A stretch of DNA of 47,841 nucleotides from Candidatus Omnitrophota bacterium (GTDB lineage Bacteria > Omnitrophota > Gorgyraeia > Zapsychrales > Fredricksoniimonadaceae), in contig JACQCF010000019.1 in the NCBI GenBank assembly GCA_016201795.1, positions 1 to 47,841 on the forward strand. The letters run 5' to 3'. How positions within the stretch are numbered: the stretch's first letter is position 1; every line of letters starts with the position of its first letter. This document shows positions 17,175 through 24,857 of this stretch, piece after piece. The notes under the pieces are model-generated. The model searched no databases, was not told the DNA's origin, and saw only the letters and a list, made by a program, of their open reading frames with translations. The position numbers and the translations under genes were made by a program.

Positions 17175-17372
17175 ATGGTTGGTGAAAAAGAAAAAATGGC
17201 TTTGCAAGTCGCAGGAACGTTATTTTTATTGATCGCTATGGTGCATCTTTTAAGGGTGATCCTCGGCTGGGACGTCATCATTGGTGGTTTTATAGTGCCT
17301 TTGTGGTTTAGCGTCGTTGCAGCTCTGATGACGTTGGCGCTGTCGGTATGGATGTTTAAATCAGCGCGTTAA
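17175..17372 (+). CDS. Small two-helix membrane protein
   Basis: 65 residues with two hydrophobic segments (about 8-28 and 34-60) separated by a short polar turn. An AGGAGGA ribosome site at 17163-17169 supports the start. No family is recognised with confidence. It lies 2 bases before another small membrane gene, so the two are probably cotranslated. Confidence 0.6.
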   Translation: MVGEKEKMALQVAGTLFLLIAMVHLLRVILGWDVIIGGFIVPLWFSVVAALMTLALSVWMFKSAR

Positions 17373-17374
17373 CT

Positions 17375-17560
17375 ATGGACAATGCACTTTTTGGGCTATG
17401 GTGTTTAATCTTTTACTTTATACCTACGATAGTAGCGAAACTGCGTAGACATATCAACTTCGCTTCAATACTGTTGTTGAACCTGCTTTTGGGGTGGACT
17501 ATTCTGGGGTGGGTTGGGGCATTGATTTGGGCCGCTTCACACCAGGCTAAAAAGGAATAG
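17375..17560 (+). CDS. Superinfection immunity-like small membrane protein
   Basis: 61 residues, two membrane segments, with FYFIPTIVAKLRRHIN followed by LLNLLLGWTILGWVGALIWA. This arrangement is the hallmark of the superinfection immunity family (related to phage T4 Imm), widely encoded in bacterial chromosomes with unknown cellular role. No other phage genes are visible nearby. Confidence 0.75.
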   Translation: MDNALFGLWCLIFYFIPTIVAKLRRHINFASILLLNLLLGWTILGWVGALIWAASHQAKKE

Positions 17561-17581
17561 GGCCTATAGGAAAGATAGAAA

Positions 17582-18310
17582 ATGAGATCATTAACGCTAT
17601 TTTTAGGGTTGCTTGGTTTGTGTTTACTGCTGGTTGGCGTTCAGGCCCTGAAAGTCAGTCTTTTGAGCAGGCGCACGGATTATTCCACCAAAGCTTTTGA
17701 ACTTATTCGGAATGAATCGAATTTTAAGGCGCTTTTTTTAGGTGATAGCACTGCTGTCGGGGTAGGCTCTGACCCTACAACATCCACCGCCGGATGGTTT
17801 TCACAGGAGTTCCCTCAGGCTTCCGTCGAAAATATCAGCGAAAGCGGTTTATGGCTAGCGGGCCTTCGAAAAAAGTTGAACCTTATCAACGCTAAGCACT
17901 ATGATTTAATTGTCATTCAAATCGGTGCGAATGATATCATGCGGCTAACTCCGCTTACGAGCATCGACAAAGATATTCGATTCATTTTAAAATCGCTGGG
18001 GTCCAAATCTGAGCAAATTATTTTTCTTCATTCCGGTGATATTGGGGCAGCGCCCATTTTTACCTGGCCTTTTACTTGGATTCTTTCGAAACGCTCCTAT
18101 CAAGTCCGTGCGATTTATCAAAAAGCGGCCAAAGACACTAAAACTTTTTACGTAGATTTGATCGACTTAAAAAGTGACAAAATTTTTAGAAGTAATCCGG
18201 GAAAATATTACGCCCGGGATGGTTTGCATTTAACCGGCCAAGGTTATCGTGTTTGGTATGAAGCTATCCGGCGCACACTTAAAACAAAAAATATGTATCA
18301 ACATATTTAG
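17582..18310 (+). CDS. Membrane-anchored SGNH/GDSL hydrolase
   Basis: 242 residues. An N-terminal hydrophobic anchor (4-24) precedes an SGNH hydrolase: block I LFLGDSTAVGVGS with the nucleophilic Ser, block III IGANDIM, and block V DGLHLTGQGY with the catalytic Asp-His pair. Such enzymes act on esters (lipids, acetylated glycans) at the cell envelope. It lies 21 bases after the immunity-like gene. The true substrate is unknown. Confidence 0.85.
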   Translation: MRSLTLFLGLLGLCLLLVGVQALKVSLLSRRTDYSTKAFELIRNESNFKALFLGDSTAVGVGSDPTTSTAGWFSQEFPQASVENISESGLWLAGLRKKLNLINAKHYDLIVIQIGANDIMRLTPLTSIDKDIRFILKSLGSKSEQIIFLHSGDIGAAPIFTWPFTWILSKRSYQVRAIYQKAAKDTKTFYVDLIDLKSDKIFRSNPGKYYARDGLHLTGQGYRVWYEAIRRTLKTKNMYQHI

Positions 18311-18329
18311 AACGGCAAGATTCCTTACC

Positions 18330-18358
18330 TTGCTTTTGCCGTCGACATATTGTATAAT
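18330..18358 (+). promoter_or_regulatory. Strong candidate sigma-70 promoter
   Basis: TTGCTT (18330-18335), 17-base spacer, TATAAT (18353-18358). The predicted start is about 18365, directly at the ATG of the miaB-like fragment (18367), i.e. a leaderless arrangement. Confidence 0.6.
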
Positions 18359-18366
18359 TTCACATC

Positions 18367-18435
18367 ATGATTACTACTACCAATTTTTCTAAAGTCTTCC
18401 TCGAAACCTATGGCTGGCCGATGAGGTCACCATGA
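18367..18435 (+). pseudogene. Truncated miaB-like 5' fragment
   Basis: A 22-codon open frame reading MITTTNFSKVFLETYGWPM, against MINNTLQKKIFIETYGCQM at the start of the intact miaB 1.8 kb downstream: 10 of 19 residues are identical and the FxETYG core is preserved. The first cluster-ligand Cys is replaced by Trp (one base change). The frame ends in a TGA overlapping the ATG of the XRE gene. It is preceded by a good promoter. I read it as a remnant of an ancestral or duplicated miaB start interrupted by the block that follows. Confidence 0.5.
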
Positions 18436-18770
18436 GTACAAAAGAAAAGATCCATAGAGGAAATGGTAATATATTTGAAGACATCACAGTAGCCCATTCC
18501 GAAAGGGTTATGGCTCGTGCTCAGATTATGTCACGCCTAGCGGATATCATTAAAGAGCAAGGTTTGACACAAAAGCAAGTAGCAGAACTTCTGGGTATTC
18601 CGCAGTCAAAAGTCTCTTGTTTAATGAATGGTAAATTGAGCATGTTTTCGTTAGACCATCTTTTTGAGTTATTAAATGCATTAGACCGTGATGTAGAAAT
18701 TATTATAAAACCTAAGACTAAAGACGAGAAATTTGCAACAACGCATGTTTTGTTGGCTGCTTCTTTATAA
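18432..18770 (+). CDS. XRE-family HTH regulator (antitoxin-like)
   Basis: 112 residues. The helix-turn-helix spans roughly 36-65 (IIKEQGLTQKQVAELLGIPQ then SKVSCLMNG), followed by LFELLNALDRDVEIIIKPK. This is the HTH_37-type family usually found as the antitoxin of a HigB/RelE-like toxin pair. Here no toxin gene is adjacent: upstream is only the miaB-like fragment, and downstream are two unrelated unknown genes. Base composition is AT-rich. It may be an orphan left after loss of the toxin. Confidence 0.8.
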   Translation: MSTKEKIHRGNGNIFEDITVAHSERVMARAQIMSRLADIIKEQGLTQKQVAELLGIPQSKVSCLMNGKLSMFSLDHLFELLNALDRDVEIIIKPKTKDEKFATTHVLLAASL

Positions 18771-18874
18771 AGGTAAAATTAATTGGTACGTGTCCCCCAT
18801 ATTCTCCCATATTCCAGGTTACGGTGGGTGGCATCAGATAATCTAGAACCAGATAATGCAAACGAAAGGAAATT

Positions 18875-19441
18875 ATGATTAAAATATTTATTTCGATTTT
18901 ATTAGTCCTACCAGCAGCTTCTTTTTGTTTTGCTCAAACCATTGACCAGAATAGCAACTATCTAAATGCTGATTTTGGAATAAAAATTCCAACTCCGCCG
19001 TCTTGGTTTTTACAAGACATTTCTGAAGCTTTACAAAAATTGCAACCCGAATTAAAATTATCTGGAATTATTATTACTAAGGATGGGGATTTTAAATACA
19101 ATCCGTATAAAGAAAAAGAGATGCCTTTGCCTAATATTCAATTCACAGGATTTAAAATTCCTGGAATGTCTGCCGAACTATTTGCTGCTGGAATGGTAGG
19201 CATGTTAAAACATAACCCAGCAGTAAAAATTCTTGGAGAAGATAAAATCCAACTAAATGGCAGAGAATGGATTGTGCTTAATGTAGAAGATAGTCCCACT
19301 ACTAGAGGCATGACATGTTTTTACAGCGACAATAAGAATGGCATTGCCTATAATTATCAAGCAAATTCAAAGAAAGAAAAGTTCGATTTATATAAGGAAG
19401 ACTTTAATAAAATATTAAAGAGTATTATATTTTTAGATTAA
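18875..19441 (+). CDS. Exported protein of unknown function
   Basis: 188 residues with a clear signal peptide (IKIFISILLVLPAASFCFA). The mature domain starts with the YLNADFGIKIPTPPSWF pattern, resembling periplasmic proteins of the PsbP/DUF1795-like alpha-beta type. The likeness is weak. AGGAAA ribosome site. It is AT-rich and coupled to the following gene (1-base gap). Function unknown. Confidence 0.55.
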   Translation: MIKIFISILLVLPAASFCFAQTIDQNSNYLNADFGIKIPTPPSWFLQDISEALQKLQPELKLSGIIITKDGDFKYNPYKEKEMPLPNIQFTGFKIPGMSAELFAAGMVGMLKHNPAVKILGEDKIQLNGREWIVLNVEDSPTTRGMTCFYSDNKNGIAYNYQANSKKEKFDLYKEDFNKILKSIIFLD

Positions 19442-19442
19442 T

Positions 19443-20039
19443 GTGGAGAGTGGCGTGCGTTTTGAATTAGCTGTTATACAAATATTCTTTTTTCTGGTTG
19501 TGATTTTAATATGCCTTTATTTGCGGCGAAAAACCGACAATCTTTATATCGAATTGCTTAAACATCAGGCAGATAAAAGGAATGGACGATTAAAAAATTT
19601 TTTCTTTCAAGATTACCCAAAATTGGAACTTTCTTTTGAGGGAATACCTATAACAGTTAGAACTAACCGAAGATATAGGGGATGTTGTGAAAATACCATT
19701 TTTACTTGTCGTTTGCCAGGGCCCTCAACAAATCAGTTAGATGTTTTGACTGGGCCTCCCACATTTGCTAAAGCATATGCACAGCTTCCTCCATTGAAGT
19801 CAAATGCAGAATTTTATGATACATTCAGTGTGCGCCCCTTTGAACATGAACATACGGAGAAATTTTTGACTCCTGAAATACAAAAGATATTCATGGAGTT
19901 ATATGACCTACAGCCAGCTTTGAGTATTTATAATAATAATTTTTCATTAACGATTTATAAAATTTTAAGAGACGATTTATTATTTGACAAATGGCTGGAT
20001 GCTTCTTTTAAATTACTTTCTAATATGAAAGAATTTTAA
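19443..20039 (+). CDS. Single-pass membrane protein, unknown
   Basis: 198 residues using a GTG start one base after the preceding stop; a second GTG at 19455 is also possible. A single membrane helix (about 7-26) is followed by a basic region and a soluble domain with no recognised motif. It is AT-rich like its neighbour, so the two genes probably moved together. Confidence 0.5.
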   Translation: MESGVRFELAVIQIFFFLVVILICLYLRRKTDNLYIELLKHQADKRNGRLKNFFFQDYPKLELSFEGIPITVRTNRRYRGCCENTIFTCRLPGPSTNQLDVLTGPPTFAKAYAQLPPLKSNAEFYDTFSVRPFEHEHTEKFLTPEIQKIFMELYDLQPALSIYNNNFSLTIYKILRDDLLFDKWLDASFKLLSNMKEF

Positions 20040-20101
20040 ATTGATGGATGGCATGTTTGATTACAGGTGCGACTTAAGCAATGTGTGATTGACATTCGGA
20101 T

Positions 20102-20155
20102 AAAATCGTACTCGTTCATCTAAGAATATTAACCGTTGAACGAATACGACTTTTT
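20102..20155 (+). terminator. Inverted repeat with T-run, likely terminator
   Basis: CGTACTCGTTCA (20107-20118) pairs with TGAACGAATACG (20137-20148), 11 of 12 bases, with flanking A-run and a following TTTTT at 20151-20155. It closes the AT-rich unknown-gene block and lies directly before miaB. Confidence 0.5.
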
Positions 20156-20163
20156 ATAACGTT

Positions 20164-21507
20164 ATGATAAATAATACATTACAGAAAAAAATCTTCATCG
20201 AAACCTACGGTTGTCAGATGAATGAGTACGATTCTGAGCTCGTGCGCTCGATTCTCAAAAAAGAGAATTATGAGTTTGTCACCGACGAGCTTAAGGCCGA
20301 TATTGTGATGCTCAATACCTGTGCCATTCGTGAGCATGCGCATCGGGTGGTGTATGGCCGTGTGTACCATATTCGTCACCTCCGCGGCAAAGACAATCCA
20401 GTGATGATCGGTATCCTGGGTTGTATGGCCACCAATTTGCGTCAGGAGCTTCTGGAAAATCGAAATTTGAAAATTGATTTTATCGCCGGGCCGGACAGTT
20501 ACAAACGCCTGCCGCAATTAATCCGCGAGGCCATGGATACAGGTCAAAAGGCGTACGACGTAACACTTTCGGAATTTGAAACCTATTCGGATATCACTCC
20601 CAGCCGCAAGGAAGGGGTGAATGCCTGGATCGCGGTCATGCGCGGGTGCAATAATTTCTGCACGTTTTGTGTCGTGCCTTATACGCGCGGCCGCGAGCGC
20701 AGCCGCTCACCCCAAAACGTCGTCGAGGAAGTGCGCCGTTTGAGCGATGAAGGCTTTAAACAGGTCACTCTTCTGGGACAAAACGTGAATTCTTATCGTT
20801 ATGAGGATTACGATTTTGCCTATTTATTAGAAGAAGTCAGTAAAGTCGATGGTCTTGAGCGCATCCGTTTTACCTCCCCGCACCCCAAAGATTTTCCGGA
20901 TCGTCTCCTGGAGATAGTAGCCAACAACCCCAAGGTCTGCAAACACATTCATCTGCCCCTGCAGGCGGGCAATAACCGTATTTTGGATTTGATGAACCGC
21001 ACTTATACTAGAGAAGAATTCTTAGGGCTGGTGGATAAAATGCGCGCTCTGATTCCCCATGTGGCGCTGTCCACCGACATTATCATCGGGTTTTGTTCCG
21101 AAACAGAAGCGGAGTTTGAAGAAACCCTTGATGTGGTGCGCCGCGTCGAATTCGATTCGGCCTTCACCTTTAAATATTCTCAGCGCAAAGGCACCATCGC
21201 TTCTAAAAAATACCCTGATGATGTGCCGGATAACAAGAAAACCGATCGTATTATGCGGCTCAATGATTTACAAAAAGAAATTTCATACCGTAAGAACCAG
21301 GCGCATATTGGCCAGGTTCAGGAAATTTTAATTGATGCAGCTTCCGCCAACCGCTCCCAGGATCAGATACCCGGGCGTACCGATGGCAATCAACTGGTGA
21401 TGATTCCCCCCGGACCTTATAAGGTGGGAGATTTGGTCAAAGTCCGCATTACGGACGCTACCCCGCATGCGCTTAAAGGCGCCCCTATGTTTCCAGAGGA
21501 AACATAG
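20164..21507 (+). CDS. miaB: tRNA-2-methylthio-N6-isopentenyladenosine synthase
   Basis: 447 residues: UPF0004 domain (IFIETYGCQMNEYDSEL, MLNTCAIREHA, GILGCMA), radical SAM centre CNNFCTFCVVPYTRGRERSRS, and a C-terminal TRAM domain ending near VKVRITDATPHAL. The ETYGCQMN and CAIRE motifs identify MiaB, which methylthiolates i6A37 of tRNA. mtaB 4 kb upstream gives the organism both tRNA methylthiotransferases. The stop codon sits inside a 13-bp perfect hairpin. Confidence 0.95.
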   Translation: MINNTLQKKIFIETYGCQMNEYDSELVRSILKKENYEFVTDELKADIVMLNTCAIREHAHRVVYGRVYHIRHLRGKDNPVMIGILGCMATNLRQELLENRNLKIDFIAGPDSYKRLPQLIREAMDTGQKAYDVTLSEFETYSDITPSRKEGVNAWIAVMRGCNNFCTFCVVPYTRGRERSRSPQNVVEEVRRLSDEGFKQVTLLGQNVNSYRYEDYDFAYLLEEVSKVDGLERIRFTSPHPKDFPDRLLEIVANNPKVCKHIHLPLQAGNNRILDLMNRTYTREEFLGLVDKMRALIPHVALSTDIIIGFCSETEAEFEETLDVVRRVEFDSAFTFKYSQRKGTIASKKYPDDVPDNKKTDRIMRLNDLQKEISYRKNQAHIGQVQEILIDAASANRSQDQIPGRTDGNQLVMIPPGPYKVGDLVKVRITDATPHALKGAPMFPEET

Positions 21508-21510
21508 GGG
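21482..21510 (+). terminator. Perfect 13-bp hairpin over the miaB stop codon
   Basis: CCCCTATGTTTCC (21482-21494), loop AGA, GGAAACATAGGGG (21498-21510). The stop TAG lies in the right arm. No T-run follows, so it is either a Rho-assisted terminator or an mRNA-protecting structure. Confidence 0.45.
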
Positions 21511-21539
21511 TGTAATTAATCCCCAAAGAATCTGTGGAG

Positions 21540-21568
21540 TTGCAGAAAGAATTATTTCGGTATATAGT
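21540..21568 (+). promoter_or_regulatory. nadA promoter
   Basis: TTGCAG (21540-21545), 17-base spacer, TATAGT (21563-21568). The predicted start at about 21575 lies after the GTG at 21534 and before the ATG at 21594, which decides the nadA start. Confidence 0.5.
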
Positions 21569-21593
21569 AAATAGCAGGATACGGACGATCAAT

Positions 21594-22619
21594 ATGATAC
21601 GAACCTTAATGACAGCCCAACAGCTTTACGAAAAGCTTAAAGATATTAAGCTGGGGGCCAGTGTGTGCCAGTATTCGCTCAAGAAATGCGAAGAATTGAT
21701 TCCTCTGATAAATGAGATTAATGAACTCAAAGAAGAACAGAATGCCGTTATTCTGACCCATTCCTATATCAGCCCGGAAATTATTTACGGCGTTTCCGAT
21801 TTCGTCGGTGATTCCTATAAACTTTCCAAGGATGCCTTAACCACTAGCGCTCAGACCATCGTATTTGTAGCGGTGCGGTTTATGGGCGAGACCGCCAAGA
21901 TTCTCAATCCCGAAAAGGAAGTGTTGATTCCGGCCACCTTGGATGGCTGTACTCTGGCAGATTCCATTAATGCCGCGCAGGTACGGGCCTTGCGCAAGGA
22001 ATACCCTGGTTATACTTTTGTCTGTTACATCAATACCACGGCGCAAGTTAAAGCCGAATGCGATGTGTGCGTGACCTCATCCAATGTCTACACCATCGTC
22101 GCCAACATTCCCAATGATAAGATTTATTTCTTGCCGGATAAATACATGGGCGAGAATTTGCGCAACCATTTCAAGCGCCGCGGCCTTAATAAAGACATCC
22201 AATATTATAACGGCGTCTGTTACGTGCATGAGGAATATACTATTGAGGATATTTTAAAAATCCGCCTCGAATATCCTGATGCCAAAATCGTCAGCCATCC
22301 CGAATGCAACAGTACGGTCGTGGACAATTCCGATTTCGTGGGCTCAACCGAACAAATGTTGAAATTTATTCGTGGAACCAAGGCGCAGGAATTTTTGATG
22401 CTGACCGAATGCGGGCTTTCCAGCCGCCTGCAGGCGGAATTTCCCGACAAGAAATTGGTCGGTAGCTGCACTATGTGCAAATATATGAAGTCTAATACCC
22501 TGGAAAATATTTTGCGTGTCCTCAAAAACCCAACGGATGCCGATCGCGTGGTGTTGGGTGAAGGTATACGCCTGCGAGCCCTCAAATCCATTGAGGCGAT
22601 GTTTTTTTATAATAAATAA
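21594..22619 (+). CDS. nadA: Quinolinate synthase A
   Basis: 341 residues from the ATG at 21594 (ATG at 21609 is an alternative); the upstream GTG is excluded by the promoter position. Motifs: AVILTHSYISPEI, PATLDGCTLADS, VSHPECNSTVVDNSDFVGST and the C-terminal VGSCTMCKYMKSNTLENI, carrying the Cys ligands of the 4Fe-4S cluster. It condenses iminoaspartate and DHAP to quinolinate for NAD synthesis. No nadB is adjacent; it is followed by methionine genes after 6 bases. Confidence 0.93.
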   Translation: MIRTLMTAQQLYEKLKDIKLGASVCQYSLKKCEELIPLINEINELKEEQNAVILTHSYISPEIIYGVSDFVGDSYKLSKDALTTSAQTIVFVAVRFMGETAKILNPEKEVLIPATLDGCTLADSINAAQVRALRKEYPGYTFVCYINTTAQVKAECDVCVTSSNVYTIVANIPNDKIYFLPDKYMGENLRNHFKRRGLNKDIQYYNGVCYVHEEYTIEDILKIRLEYPDAKIVSHPECNSTVVDNSDFVGSTEQMLKFIRGTKAQEFLMLTECGLSSRLQAEFPDKKLVGSCTMCKYMKSNTLENILRVLKNPTDADRVVLGEGIRLRALKSIEAMFFYNK

Positions 22620-22625
22620 TTCCCA

Positions 22626-23759
22626 ATGAGCCAATACGTCGAAACTCAATATTACACGTTTGCCCATCCTCCTCATGAGCTGGTGCTTAAAAGCGGCATT
22701 AAATTAGGGCCGGTGACGCTCGCCTATGAAACTTACGGTAAGCTTAATGCCGCCAAAAGCAATGCCATCCTTATTTTCCATGCCTTAACCGGCGATGCTC
22801 ATGCCGCGGGTTTTCATCAAGATGCTAAAGACCCCGGCTGGTGGGATCCCATGATCGGATCGGGCAAAGCTTTTGACACGGATAAGTATTTTGTGATTTG
22901 CGCCAATGTGCTCGGTGGCTGCAAAGGCTCCACAGGCCCCTCGTCCCTTAATCCAGCCATGGGAAAACCCTGGGCTTTAAGTTTTCCGGTGGTCACCATC
23001 GAAGACATGGTGGTGGCGCAGAAATATTTGATTGACCATCTGGGGATCAAGAAATTGTTGTCGGCCTCCGGCGGTTCCATGGGGGGGTTGCTGGCGCTGG
23101 AATGGGCCGTGCGTTTTCCCGATACGCTGCAGTCGGCGATTCTCATTGCCACCAATTACAAGCATACCGCCCAGCAAATCGCGTTGCATGAGGTGGCCCG
23201 CCAGGCCATCATGTCGGATCCTAACTGGAATAAGGGTGATTATTACGGCAAGGCGCTACCGGCCCAGGGCATGGCGGTGTCCCGCATGATGGGGCATATC
23301 ACCTACATGAGTGAACGCTCGATGGAGGAGAAATTCGGCCGTAAATTAAAGGGCAAAGAAAAGCTCGGCTATGATTTTTCGCATGACTTTGAAGTGGAAA
23401 GTTATTTAAAGTACAGGGGCAAAAGTTTCGTGCAGCGTTTTGACGCCAACAGCTATTTATATTTGTCCAAAGCGCTGGATTATTTCGATTTGTCCCAAGA
23501 GGGCGACCTGGCGACGGTGTTTAAAGGTGTAGAGACCAAATTTTTGGTGGTGACCTTTACGTCCGACTGGTTATACCCCTCGTATCAATCCAAACACATA
23601 GTGAAGGCCATGAAGGCCAATGAGATTGACGTTTCCTTTATCGAAATCGATACGACCTATGGCCATGATTCGTTTTTGGTGGAAATCGAGGGGCAGTCGA
23701 AATTGGTGAGCCATTTTTTGAATAATATTGCTAAACAGTGTCATTGCGAGGAGCGATAG
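22626..23759 (+). CDS. metX: Homoserine O-acetyltransferase
   Basis: 377-residue alpha/beta hydrolase. The nucleophile Ser is in ASGGSMGGLLALEWA, the late acidic residue in TSDWLYP and the His in GHDSFLVE. The LAYETYGKLNAAKSNAILIFHALTG opening is typical of MetX. It activates homoserine for methionine synthesis, using acetyl-CoA or possibly succinyl-CoA. The last residues (QCHCEER) and stop are encoded by the palindromic repeat, so the original C-terminus may be altered. Paired with metW downstream, a conserved arrangement. Confidence 0.93.
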   Translation: MSQYVETQYYTFAHPPHELVLKSGIKLGPVTLAYETYGKLNAAKSNAILIFHALTGDAHAAGFHQDAKDPGWWDPMIGSGKAFDTDKYFVICANVLGGCKGSTGPSSLNPAMGKPWALSFPVVTIEDMVVAQKYLIDHLGIKKLLSASGGSMGGLLALEWAVRFPDTLQSAILIATNYKHTAQQIALHEVARQAIMSDPNWNKGDYYGKALPAQGMAVSRMMGHITYMSERSMEEKFGRKLKGKEKLGYDFSHDFEVESYLKYRGKSFVQRFDANSYLYLSKALDYFDLSQEGDLATVFKGVETKFLVVTFTSDWLYPSYQSKHIVKAMKANEIDVSFIEIDTTYGHDSFLVEIEGQSKLVSHFLNNIAKQCHCEER

Positions 23760-23810
23760 CGACGAAGCAATCCTTTAAAAGATTGCTTCACCTTTGGTTC
23801 GCAATGACAC
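23738..23810. repeat. ~70-bp palindromic repeat, copy 2
   Basis: Arms GTGTCATTGCGAGGAGCG and GGTTCGCAATGACAC with centre ATCCTTTAAAAGATT. It lies between metX and metW, supplies the metX stop codon, and stays within the presumed operon. Confidence 0.9.
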
Positions 23811-23821
23811 CAAGAGACAAT

Positions 23822-24403
23822 ATGCGTACAGACCATAAATACATTTTACAGATGATTGAACCCAACAGCCATGTGCTGGACTTAGGCTGCGGGGATGGGG
23901 AGCTCTTGACGCTTTTGATGAAATATAAGAATTGCCGCACCACCGGCATTGAAATTGACGAGAAAGAAATTTACAAATGCGTCGAGCGAGGGGTGAGCGT
24001 CTCTCACGGGGACATTGATTCGGGCCTGGCGGATTATTCGGATAAACGTTTCGATTATGTGATCCTCAACGAAAGCCTGCAGGAGATTTTAGATCCCGAA
24101 AAAGTCATTGCCGAGGCGCTGCGGGTGGGCAAGAAAGTCATTGTGGGCATTCCTAATTTTTGCAATATTGTGGCGCGCCTGCAGATTTTCTTTTTAGGCA
24201 AGGTACCGGTGACCGAGGGCCTGCCGTATACCTGGTATAACACGCCTAACTTGAGGTTTTTAAGTATTAAAGATTTTCGGGAATTCTGCAGCGGGCGTCA
24301 GATTACCATTGAGCGCCAACTCGCTATCGGCACATCCAAAGAAATTTTCCTCTGGCCCAACCTCTTGGCCACCGTGGCGCTTTTTTTGATTAGCAAATCT
24401 TAA
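23822..24403 (+). CDS. metW: MetW family methyltransferase-like protein
   Basis: 193 residues from the ATG following the repeat; an earlier in-frame ATG lies in the repeat. It has the SAM-binding motif I VLDLGCGDGELLTLLM, the GIEIDEKEI motif II and FDYVILNESLQEI. MetW is consistently encoded beside metX and is required for or assists MetX activity in several bacteria. It converges with the CDGSH gene. Confidence 0.9.
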   Translation: MRTDHKYILQMIEPNSHVLDLGCGDGELLTLLMKYKNCRTTGIEIDEKEIYKCVERGVSVSHGDIDSGLADYSDKRFDYVILNESLQEILDPEKVIAEALRVGKKVIVGIPNFCNIVARLQIFFLGKVPVTEGLPYTWYNTPNLRFLSIKDFREFCSGRQITIERQLAIGTSKEIFLWPNLLATVALFLISKS

Positions 24404-24406
24404 ATA

Positions 24407-24634
24407 CTACGACTTTATTTTGGCATGCGTTCCATCGCAATAGGGCTTTTTGTTGCTGGCCTTGCAACCGCACCAGGCGATTTTTTTATCTTCCGTAATA
24501 TGTGCCGTGATGGGTCTAAAGGGGGTGGCGCTGTGGCTGCCATCGCAAAACGGCTGATTTTTCGACAGGCCGCAGGCGCACCAGGTATAAATCCCGGCCT
24601 TCATATCTAAAACATAGGGGGCATTCTGAGACAT
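24407..24634 (-). CDS. CDGSH iron-sulfur protein, two motifs
   Basis: 75 residues from the ATG behind an AGGAGG site. Two CDGSH-type motifs are present: CACGLSKNQPFCDGSH (about 19-34) and CGCKASNKKPYCDGTH (about 55-70), each with the three-Cys-one-His ligand set for a [2Fe-2S] cluster. This is the tandem-motif class of mitoNEET-like proteins in bacteria, presumed redox or cluster-transfer proteins in the cytosol. The frame extends upstream but only from here does it show coding character. Confidence 0.9.
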   Translation of the reverse strand: MSQNAPYVLDMKAGIYTWCACGLSKNQPFCDGSHSATPFRPITAHITEDKKIAWCGCKASNKKPYCDGTHAKIKS

Positions 24635-24703
24635 AAAAACCTCCTTGGGTTCCTTTCGATGAAGAGTGTATGTTATTATAACATAAGCATTTTCTGATTG
24701 CCC

Positions 24704-24820
24704 AAATTTTGCTTTGCAAAATTTTTTCTCAGCCGCCATAAATCGGCGGGGCAACCCCGCTAGACCCGCCACGGCGGGTCGTAGCGGCCCATAGGGCGAA
24801 TTTTTCAAATGAAAAATTCG
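24704..24820. repeat. Compound multi-hairpin intergenic element
   Basis: Four successive perfect stems: AAATTTTGC-TTT-GCAAAATTT (24704-24724), GCGGGG-CAA-CCCCGC (24746-24760), GACCCGCC-AC-GGCGGGTC (24763-24780), and CGAATTTTTC-AAAT-GAAAAATTCG (24797-24820). The middle two are enclosed by GCCGC/GCGGC. It occupies most of the 223-base gap between divergent genes, just upstream of the lhgO promoter. A mobile palindrome or regulatory structure; function unknown. Confidence 0.6.
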
Positions 24821-24822
24821 GG

Positions 24823-24850
24823 TTGCATTTACTGTCTGAAACTTTACAAT
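24823..24850 (+). promoter_or_regulatory. lhgO promoter
   Basis: TTGCAT (24823-24828), 16-base spacer, TACAAT (24845-24850), then 7 bases to the GTG start at 24858, implying a leaderless message starting at or next to the GTG. Confidence 0.5.
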
Positions 24851-24857
24851 AAGGGCC

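Noticed and set aside
17375-17560. Prophage indicated by the superinfection-immunity-like gene
   Set aside because: No integrase, structural or lysis genes and no attachment repeats nearby; the family is common in chromosomes.
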